Below the pieces are notes generated by a model. That model saw only the letters and a list, made by a program, of their open reading frames with translations, made no database searches and was not told where the DNA came from. From Microcaldota archaeon (GTDB lineage Archaea; Micrarchaeota; Micrarchaeia; Anstonellales; Anstonellaceae), in assembly GCA_023248665.1 (NCBI GenBank), contig JAHFEC010000052.1, forward strand, positions 1-7,896: a stretch of 7,896 nt of DNA, written 5' to 3'. Shown here one piece after another: positions 1 through 5,472 of this stretch. Every line of letters starts with the position of its first letter. The stretch's first letter is position 1. Both the position numbers and the translations under genes were made by a program.

Positions 1-2
1 CG

Positions 3-3000
3 ATTGGCGACGGGACCGTCCACCCCCTCCTGCCGCCGGCGCACATCCTTCTGCCCAGCTCGCCATCCGAAAAAGACATCCAGCTTCCCGCACCCTCTTA
101 CAAGCCTCTCCCGTCCGCCCGTATCCCGCAGGAGGCGCCCAAGAAGAAATCCGGCGGGTTCCTGTCCGGGCTGTTCTCATCGTCTAAGAAAACAAGGGCG
201 GGCGAAGGAAAGCCCGATCTTCCCTCGTATTCCCTCTCTGCCGGCCAGACCCGGCCGGATGTTTCGCAGACGTCGTCCATGCCTCGGATCGAGCCGTCCA
301 CATTATCGACTTCATCCATGCCTCAAACCAAGCCAGGCATCCTGCCGATCCCGCCCGCCTCCTCGACCAAGCCGTTTGTCTCCTCCATGCCGCCCAAGCC
401 GCCTTCGCTTCCGTCCGCTTCTTTGCCGCATCCGGCATCCTTCTCATCCACCTCGGCTCTGCCTTCATCCGTTCCCGCGCCTCCGCTCCCGCCGTCCAAG
501 CCATCGGATTCCAAAGAGGAGGACGTGCTTTCTCTCCTGATCAAGGGAAGCAAGCCCCATCCCAAATCCGGCTCCAAGCCCGCTCCCTCTCCATCCGGCC
601 AGCCCCCGGCTCCGCCGAAAAAGCCGGATTCATCCTCTGCGGCCGGCCCCTCCGAATCGGTGTCCGGACCGGGCGAAGAGCCGGGGTTCTCAAAACCCCT
701 ATTTACTCCGACCATCAAGCCCGCTTCCGAGTTCAAGTCCGGCATCGCGTCCAAGGGCGCCGCCGGTTCCCTATTCGGCAAGCCAACCTCCCCCGCGCCG
801 AATCTCCCAGGCAGCAGGGCCGGTTCCGTCGCCCCGCAAAAAGAGAAGGGGCCTTCGTTCCTGTCTGCATTGTTCAAGCCAAAATCAAAACCGCCTTCGC
901 TGGACACCGAAGCCTATGCCTTCAAGCGGGGCGTGAACATCATCGTGCGCGACGAGCCCGCGCCTTCGGGATTCCCATCCTCGAAATTCCAAGCCAAGCC
1001 CGCAAAGGCCAAGATGCCGGAGATCAAGCCATCCTCGCCCGTTCCCCATTTCGAAGCCAAGCCCGTCGACACCAAACCAGCTCCGCGATTCGTGCCCGCA
1101 TCTGAGTTCAAGCCCATCGACACCAAACCGGCTCCAAAAGAAGAGGTCCGTCCATATTCCAAACCGTCGGGCCTTTCCGGCCTGTTCGCTCCAAAACAAA
1201 AACCGCCTTCGCTGGACACCGAAGCCTATGCCCTCAAGCCGCGAGTGAAGCTCGTGGTGCATGAAACGTTCACACCGGCCGAATCTTCCGGGCCCAAGCC
1301 GCCTGAAAAATCCCAGCTCCGGCCCGCGCCCGCCAAAGAATCCATATCGCATGAAGAATCCATGCCGCACGAAACGCCCATCCACGCTCCCGTGGTCGAG
1401 AAGAAACCCGCGTTCCTTCCCACTTTGTTCAAGCCAAGACCGCTCGACGCGAAATCCGCACCCAAGATCGAGCCAACGCCCGTTCCGAAAATCAAGGCCG
1501 AACCCGTGTCTAAGAGCGAGCCCAAAATCCGGCCCATCCTGACGAAGGAAGTCAAGCCGGTCGCGCCTCCCGTTCCGATGCCGGTCTCCCAACCCGAGCC
1601 GAAGCTTTCGAAGATGCCGGCGCAACCGCCATTGCCCGCGCCCGAGCCGGCCCCTTCAATATTCTCGCAAATGTTCTCTCCAAAGCCGCTGAACCTCAAG
1701 TCGGCCCAAAAGATCAATCTTCCCAAAATCGGTTTCGTGCCGAGCGGCCGTCCCTCCCTGACGTTTGCCAAGAAGCCGGCCAAGCCCGAAGCCGCTGCCA
1801 AAGCAGAAACCATTCACGAGCCGGAAGTGATGTTCAAGCCCGCGTCCAAGCCCGAAATCCGCGCCCCCGTTGTCGTGCAAACCGAGTCCAAGGCGGAAGC
1901 GTTTTTCAAGCCCGCGCCAACGCCGAAAGCAAAGGCTTCCATCGTTTCGAGCAAGCCCTTGCAAGTCAAGCCCGCCCCGAAAGTCGAGTTCAAACCCGTT
2001 GCCGCCCCGAAGGCCGAGCCCAAGCCCGAAATGGTACTGCCCAAGCCTGCTCCCGAATCCGGGCCGTCCCACTTCAAAATCGAGCCCGCCTCATCCAAGC
2101 CCGCTCCGTCTGAGGCCCACGGTTCCGAATTCGGCCCAGATACCCTGCGCGAGGAGCCCTCGCTCATCAAGGGCCTGCTGGGCGCGCTGGCCGGCGAAAA
2201 GAAGGCGCCTCCCGAGCCCAAGCACGTCGAGCCGTCTGTCTTGTCTGACGGGGAGCCCAAGCCCGTCTCCAAGAAAGAAGCCCCGTCTCCCGACCTGCGC
2301 CCGCTCAAAGAAGGCCTGCCCGTCTCCAGCCGCACGCCTCCCGCCGTGTCCCTTCAGCACGAGGAAGAGGAGGTCATCGCGCAACCCATCTTTGTCAAGA
2401 AGGGAGAGCTGCCGGTTCATTTTGCCCTGCCCGCCCCGGGCGCGAAAGGCAACGAATCCAAGATTTCCCCGCCCGATTCCGGCAAGGGCGGTCCGGCTTC
2501 ACATGGCAAGTCCGCGCGCGTCGAGAAGGGCGGAAAGGATTTATTCAAGTTCAAATCCCGGCGCGAGATATCCGAAGCCAAGGACGAGTCCGGGCGGTAC
2601 GCCGAGCCCGAGGAGGGCAACGCCCGCCCGATGGCCATTCCCGAAAAGTTCGAGGTCGGCCCCCGCTCCGAGGCCATCCCGTCTTCGCTCGTGCTCGACG
2701 AGGGTTCCATTGACCGGCTCAAGCCTGCCGACATGCCGGCGGCGCATGCGTCCGTGCCGTCCGGCAAGCCCTACATGCTCGAGGCCGTGGATCCGCGCGA
2801 GTTCAACGTGTATTACCGCAAGGACATGGAGCTGCCCCGCTTCCTGCCGGCCGAATGCGACCGCTACTTCTCCTCCGCCACCCTCGAACAGAAGAAATTC
2901 CTGCACGCCCTGCGCGCGGAGCAGCTCTACTGGCGCTACAAGGGCGAGCCGGACGGGAGCGCCGGCCAGCGCAAGTGCGAAGCCGAGTTCATGGGCCAGC

Positions 3001-3665
3001 TTGAGAATTCGAGCGCCGAGCAGCGCATCGCCATCGAGTTGGCCATCAACCTCACCAAGGGCATCAAGGCCATCGAGATATTCACGGACGCCCGCGCCGA
3101 CCCCAAGGACGCCAAGGAGGCCTACTCGATCTACGTCTCCCTCATCTCGGCCCATCCGGGCGTCAAGCCCGTCCTGTTCTACCTCGCCGGCCGCTTGGGC
3201 ATGAAACGCGCCTATCAGCCCAATTCGCTCGAGCCTTCGCGCCCGTTTCTGGACATGATCTCGCGCTCGGACGACGAGCTGCGCGACGCCGTCTATGCCC
3301 ACCGCGCCGCCTTCTTCGACCGGCTCATGAATTCCGGCTCAGCCAGCTCGGCCCTGCGCCAGTGGGCGGCCGACCGCTACGCGCGCATCCTCATGGCCCG
3401 CCCGCAGGTATCCTCCAAACTGGACCACTACCTCAAGGTGCATCAGGGCCTCGAGATGTTCTTCTCCTCGATGGAGACCCGCACGCCCGACCAGCAGAGT
3501 GCCCTGCAGGAGGAATGGATGCGCCTCATCAACAACCACGCCCCGACCCGGGTGGTGGTGTATTACCTGCTCGCCAACATCTTCTCCCGCCCGCCGTACG
3601 TGTCCGCGCTCTGGCGCACCGTGCTTGAGCGGCCCATGAATGCGCGCGCCGGGGGGAAGAAATAA
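3..3665 (+). CDS. Giant Pro/Lys-rich disordered protein with C-terminal helical domain (5' partial)
   Basis: The frame is open from the left edge to a TAA at 3663-3665, giving 1,220 visible residues; the true start lies upstream, so the ATG at 279 is only internal. I do not recognise the family. Residues 1 to about 900 are dominated by Pro, Lys, Ala, Ser and Glu, with many KP/KPAP dipeptide runs resembling PEVK or TonB-type linkers, and are very probably disordered. Short hydrophobic islands of the form FLxxLFxPK recur at 153, 858, 1173, 1413 and 1659. Related LLIKG/LIKGLL islands lie at 516 and 2157. From about residue 921 (2763) the composition changes to a compact, Leu/Tyr/Trp-containing helical domain of about 300 residues with internal repeats. 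No transmembrane segment or signal peptide is visible. Third-position GC rises from about 70% in the linker to about 91% in the C-terminal domain (33-codon hand samples). It lies 224 nt upstream of the filament ATPase gene on the same strand, so a shared role is likely but unproven. Confidence 0.88.
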   Translation: MGDGTVHPLLPPAHILLPSSPSEKDIQLPAPSYKPLPSARIPQEAPKKKSGGFLSGLFSSSKKTRAGEGKPDLPSYSLSAGQTRPDVSQTSSMPRIEPSTLSTSSMPQTKPGILPIPPASSTKPFVSSMPPKPPSLPSASLPHPASFSSTSALPSSVPAPPLPPSKPSDSKEEDVLSLLIKGSKPHPKSGSKPAPSPSGQPPAPPKKPDSSSAAGPSESVSGPGEEPGFSKPLFTPTIKPASEFKSGIASKGAAGSLFGKPTSPAPNLPGSRAGSVAPQKEKGPSFLSALFKPKSKPPSLDTEAYAFKRGVNIIVRDEPAPSGFPSSKFQAKPAKAKMPEIKPSSPVPHFEAKPVDTKPAPRFVPASEFKPIDTKPAPKEEVRPYSKPSGLSGLFAPKQKPPSLDTEAYALKPRVKLVVHETFTPAESSGPKPPEKSQLRPAPAKESISHEESMPHETPIHAPVVEKKPAFLPTLFKPRPLDAKSAPKIEPTPVPKIKAEPVSKSEPKIRPILTKEVKPVAPPVPMPVSQPEPKLSKMPAQPPLPAPEPAPSIFSQMFSPKPLNLKSAQKINLPKIGFVPSGRPSLTFAKKPAKPEAAAKAETIHEPEVMFKPASKPEIRAPVVVQTESKAEAFFKPAPTPKAKASIVSSKPLQVKPAPKVEFKPVAAPKAEPKPEMVLPKPAPESGPSHFKIEPASSKPAPSEAHGSEFGPDTLREEPSLIKGLLGALAGEKKAPPEPKHVEPSVLSDGEPKPVSKKEAPSPDLRPLKEGLPVSSRTPPAVSLQHEEEEVIAQPIFVKKGELPVHFALPAPGAKGNESKISPPDSGKGGPASHGKSARVEKGGKDLFKFKSRREISEAKDESGRYAEPEEGNARPMAIPEKFEVGPRSEAIPSSLVLDEGSIDRLKPADMPAAHASVPSGKPYMLEAVDPREFNVYYRKDMELPRFLPAECDRYFSSATLEQKKFLHALRAEQLYWRYKGEPDGSAGQRKCEAEFMGQLENSSAEQRIAIELAINLTKGIKAIEIFTDARADPKDAKEAYSIYVSLISAHPGVKPVLFYLAGRLGMKRAYQPNSLEPSRPFLDMISRSDDELRDAVYAHRAAFFDRLMNSGSASSALRQWAADRYARILMARPQVSSKLDHYLKVHQGLEMFFSSMETRTPDQQSALQEEWMRLINNHAPTRVVVYYLLANIFSRPPYVSALWRTVLERPMNARAGGKK
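888..1238 (+). repeat. Near-identical 39-nt direct repeats 312 nt apart
   Basis: Positions 888-926 and 1200-1238 match at 38 of 39 bases by eye; the single difference is a T/C change that gives Phe versus Leu. Both encode KPPSLDTEAYA(F/L)K and follow an FLxxLF-type motif. The spacing is 104 codons, so the frame is kept. Synonymous sites are also conserved, which points to recent duplication or gene conversion within the gene. Confidence 0.85.
1059..1136 (+). repeat. 51-nt period imperfect repeat (KPxDTKPAP)
   Basis: KPVDTKPAP at 1059-1085 and KPIDTKPAP at 1110-1136 are encoded by nearly identical DNA, offset by exactly 17 codons. They lie between the second and third FLxxLF motifs of the first gene. 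Confidence 0.7.
3138..3584 (+). other. Internal helical-repeat signature in the C-terminal domain of the first protein
   Basis: Three segments share a helix-turn-helix pattern: SLISAHPGVKPVLFYLAGRL (3138-3197), ILMARPQVSSKLDHYLKVHQ (3387-3446) and MRLINNHAPTRVVVYYLLAN (3519-3578). The first and third align without gaps from the His: H, two residues, V/T, K/R, then hydrophobics ending in Y-L. The second needs one extra residue. The pattern resembles TPR/HEAT-like alpha-helical repeats, but I cannot assign a family. Such domains typically bind proteins. Confidence 0.5.
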
Positions 3666-3681
3666 AGAGGGAAAACGGACG

Positions 3682-3691
3682 GATGCGCATC
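3682..3691. other. 10-bp perfect palindrome GATGCGCATC
   Basis: The sequence GATGCGCATC equals its own reverse complement and starts 17 nt after the stop of the first gene, in a non-coding context. It could be a dimeric regulator site, or chance in GC-rich DNA. Confidence 0.3.
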
Positions 3692-3696
3692 GTGGA

Positions 3697-3897
3697 ATGA
3701 CCGCGACGCCGTCCAGTCCGGCGGATGAATCGGATGAATACCGAAGCACGGCCGAACGCACCGGACCCAGTCCGGCGGATGAATCGGATGAATACCGAAG
3801 CACGGCCGAACGCACCGGACCGGATGCACGGGCAGACAAAGGCATTAAAATCCTAACACGGTTTGTATCTTCGAGAACGGGGGGTTCGCATGGCTGA
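3697..3897 (+). CDS. Doubtful small ORF across the intergenic duplication
   Basis: An ATG at 3697 opens a 66-codon frame that ends with TGA at 3895-3897, overlapping the first 8 bases of the ATPase gene. It encodes the tandem peptide SPADESDEYRSTAERTGP twice, so the duplication is in frame (18 codons per unit). The Ser/Pro/Ala/Asp/Glu content resembles the disordered neighbours. Against it: there is no well-spaced ribosome binding site, a duplicated stop-free unit is open automatically, and the ATPase promoter and leader would lie inside it. It may be non-coding DNA or the decayed remnant of a larger low-complexity gene. Confidence 0.22.
   Translation: MTATPSSPADESDEYRSTAERTGPSPADESDEYRSTAERTGPDARADKGIKILTRFVSSRTGGSHG
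3714..3821. repeat. Perfect 54-nt tandem duplication between the first two genes
   Basis: Units 3714-3767 and 3768-3821 are identical base for base. Each contains a smaller direct repeat of CGGATGAAT. At the junction, CCGGAC (3761-3766) and GTCCGG (3770-3775) can form a 6-bp GC stem with a 3-nt loop. No T-run follows, so it is not a convincing terminator. The unit length is a multiple of three. Confidence 0.92.
3844..3851 (+). promoter_or_regulatory. Candidate archaeal TATA box for the ATPase gene
   Basis: ATTAAAAT is the most AT-rich octamer in the 224-nt gap and is preceded by purine-rich AGACAAAGG, which could act as a BRE. The expected start of transcription, about 25 nt downstream, falls near 3872-3875 and would leave a short leader of about 15-18 nt holding the G-rich ribosome site. 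This is a motif match by eye only. Confidence 0.35.
3879..3884 (+). promoter_or_regulatory. G-rich ribosome binding site of the ATPase gene
   Basis: A run of six G ends 5 nt before the ATG at 3890 and can pair imperfectly with the pyrimidine-rich 3' end of 16S rRNA. It favours this ATG over the in-frame TTG at 3863, which has no comparable site upstream. Confidence 0.45.
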
Positions 3898-5449
3898 TTT
3901 ACCGAAAAACACGACTCCGGAAAGCCCCGCCAGCCTGATGGAAGGCGGTGCGGGCGCGCACGACGGCGGCAAGGAGATCGAGTCCTACATCTTCGACAAC
4001 GAGGGCATCCAGGTGATGACCCGCATCGTCTATTACACCGACGATTTCGTGCTCCACTACGAGCTGTCGGTGCGGGGCCTGACCGAAGGCACGCGCCTCA
4101 TGCTCAACGCCCTGCGCGGCGAGCTCATCACCACGGTCAAGCTCGACATCACCGACATCATGGACCCGCGCAAGCGCGACGAGGTGCGCAAGAAATTCGA
4201 GTCGCGCGCCCTTCTCCTGCTCTCCAAGGAGTTCCCCCAGCTCTCGGAGTCGGACAAAAAGGTGCTGGTCACCTACCTCATCCACAACTCCTTGGGCCTG
4301 GGCGAGCTCGAAGCCCCGCTCCACGACGACAAGCTCGAAGAGATCGTCATCAACTCCAGCCGCGAGCCGGTATGGATCTACCACAAGAAATACGGCTGGT
4401 GCAAGACCAACATCGTGGTCAAGTCCGAGGACGCGATCTACGACTACGCGGCCATGATCGGCCGGCGCATCGGCAAGCAGATCAACGTGCTCAACCCGCT
4501 CATGGACGCGCACCTCTCGACCGGCGAGCGTGTCAATGCCACGCTGTTCCCCGTGTCGGCGTTCGGCAACACGCTCACGTTGCGCAAATTCTCCAAGAAC
4601 CCATGGACGCTCCCCTACCTCATCGAGCTCAACTGCATCTCGCCGGAGGTGTCGGGCCTCATCTGGCTGTGCATCCAGAACGAGATGAGCCTGCTCGTCT
4701 CGGGCGGCACCGGCGCGGGCAAGACCAGTTTCCTCAACGCCATCTCCTGTCTCATTCCGGCCAACCAGCGCGTCATCTCCATCGAGGACACGCGCGAGCT
4801 GACGCTCCCGACCTTCCTGCAATGGGTGCCCATGACCACGCGCGAAGCCAACGCGGAGGGCAAGGGCGAGGTGGGCATGCTCGACCTGCTCGTCAACAGC
4901 CTGCGCCAGCGCCCGGACCGCATCATCGTCGGCGAGGTGCGCAAGCAGCGCGAGGCCGAAATCCTCTTCGAGGCCATGCACACCGGCCATTCGGTGTACG
5001 CCACCCTGCACGCCGACAACGCCGAGGAGACCATCACGCGCCTGACCACGCCGCCCATCTCCATGCCGCGCGAGACGCTCGATTCGCTGGCCGGCATCGT
5101 GGTCCAATTTAGGCACCGGCGCCTGAACATCCGGCGCACGCTCGAATTCGCCGAGGTGCAGCGCGGCGGCGACGTCAACACGCTGTATCGCTGGGACGTC
5201 AAGTCCGACCGGCTCAACGAAGTGGGCAAGATGTCCAGCCTCGCGAACACGCTGGGCCTCTACTCGGGCCTCACATCCAAGGAGATCGACAGCGACGTCG
5301 CCGAGAAGGCGCGGATCATGAACTGGATGTCCAAGAAGCGCTACCGCGACGTCAACTCCGTCGGCTCCATCGTCTCGCACTATTACATGAACCCCGAAGA
5401 GATCTTGGATGCAGCCGACAAGAACGCCAACTGGGTGTTCGGTGTATAA
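3890..5449 (+). CDS. Archaeal type IV filament/secretion ATPase (GspE2/VirB11 superfamily)
   Basis: This cytoplasmic hexameric ATPase is expected to power assembly of a type IV pilus-like filament or a secretion system by acting on a membrane platform protein. It has 519 residues, the usual size for archaeal members. Residues 1 to about 25 are a flexible acidic/Gly tail. An N-terminal domain follows, leading to GERVN (212-216) and TLRKFS (230-235), a conserved stretch before the motor domain. Walker A is GGTGAGKTS (272-280, Lys278). The Asp box is SIEDTREL (297-304). The Walker B-type strand is RIIVGEVR (344-351, Glu349), and the His box is HTGHSVYATLHAD (364-376). All catalytic elements are intact. 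The C-terminal helical extension (about 463-519, with RIMNWM and SHYYMNPEE) is typical of archaeal homologues. ATG 3890 is chosen for its G-rich site; TTG 3863 would add nine residues. The next gene begins 23 nt downstream. FlaI/ArlI, an archaeal pilus ATPase or a TadA-like subtype cannot be separated here. Confidence 0.95.
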   Translation: MADLPKNTTPESPASLMEGGAGAHDGGKEIESYIFDNEGIQVMTRIVYYTDDFVLHYELSVRGLTEGTRLMLNALRGELITTVKLDITDIMDPRKRDEVRKKFESRALLLLSKEFPQLSESDKKVLVTYLIHNSLGLGELEAPLHDDKLEEIVINSSREPVWIYHKKYGWCKTNIVVKSEDAIYDYAAMIGRRIGKQINVLNPLMDAHLSTGERVNATLFPVSAFGNTLTLRKFSKNPWTLPYLIELNCISPEVSGLIWLCIQNEMSLLVSGGTGAGKTSFLNAISCLIPANQRVISIEDTRELTLPTFLQWVPMTTREANAEGKGEVGMLDLLVNSLRQRPDRIIVGEVRKQREAEILFEAMHTGHSVYATLHADNAEETITRLTTPPISMPRETLDSLAGIVVQFRHRRLNIRRTLEFAEVQRGGDVNTLYRWDVKSDRLNEVGKMSSLANTLGLYSGLTSKEIDSDVAEKARIMNWMSKKRYRDVNSVGSIVSHYYMNPEEILDAADKNANWVFGV

Positions 5450-5451
5450 GT
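5444..5451 (+). promoter_or_regulatory. Possible TATA-like element overlapping the ATPase stop codon
   Basis: GTATAAG at the ATPase stop is centred about 26 nt upstream of the ATG at 5473. That is the spacing archaea use for leaderless transcripts. It overlaps codons, so it may be coincidence; the third gene could simply be co-transcribed with the ATPase gene. Confidence 0.2.
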
Positions 5452-5459
5452 GGGCACGC

Positions 5460-5464
5460 GAGGT
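5460..5464 (+). promoter_or_regulatory. Ribosome binding site GAGGT of the third gene
   Basis: GAGGT matches the core of the Shine-Dalgarno sequence and sits 8 nt before the ATG at 5473. An in-frame TGA at 5467-5469 means translation cannot begin further upstream, so this site and this ATG support each other. Confidence 0.6.
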
Positions 5465-5472
5465 TTTGAGCC

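Larger units (their letters stand above)
153..1712 (+). other. Series of FLxxLFxPK short linear motifs inside the first gene
   Basis: Five related hydrophobic motifs interrupt the disordered Pro/Lys region: GGFLSGLFSSSKK (153-191), PSFLSALFKPKSKPPS (852-899), SGLSGLFAPKQKPPS (1167-1211), PAFLPTLFKPRPLD (1407-1448) and PSIFSQMFSPKPLN (1653-1694). The shared pattern is an aromatic or aliphatic pair, two small or polar residues, Leu/Met-Phe, then a basic Pro-Lys tail. Copies 2 and 3 continue with the same SLDTEAYA segment and a short beta-like run (VNIIV, VKLVV). Copies 4 and 5 continue with LDAKSAPK and LNLKSAQK. Such bead-like motifs in linkers usually bind a folded partner; the partner here is unknown. 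Confidence 0.7.

Noticed and set aside
279..281. ATG at 279 as the start of the first gene
   Set aside because: The same frame is open back to the window edge, and the upstream residues already carry a copy of the FLxxLF motif at 153-191, so coding clearly begins further upstream.
153..1712. Similarity of SGLF/SLFGKP to FG-nucleoporin repeats
   Set aside because: Only a handful of loose matches at irregular spacing, and the conserved part extends into a basic Pro-Lys tail. Archaea lack nuclear pores, so this is resemblance of short peptides only.
323..2420. Several antisense frames rich in Gly, Phe and Arg opposite the first gene
   Set aside because: They are complementary shadows of Pro/Lys/Ser codons and simply mirror the sense repeats; there is no start signal or independent support.
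1870..3204. 444-codon + strand frame overlapping the first gene
   Set aside because: The product is a Ser/Pro/Arg-rich shift of CCN/TCN-rich DNA. The overlapped frame has the repeated motifs and the folded C-terminal domain.
3714..3821. CRISPR array or rho-independent-style terminator in the gap
   Set aside because: The units are directly adjacent with no spacers, and the 6-bp junction hairpin has no downstream T-run.
3863..3889. TTG at 3863 as the start of the ATPase
   Set aside because: It lacks a ribosome site and would begin about 10 nt before the transcript start predicted from the TATA-like box. The ATG at 3890 has a G-rich site at good distance.
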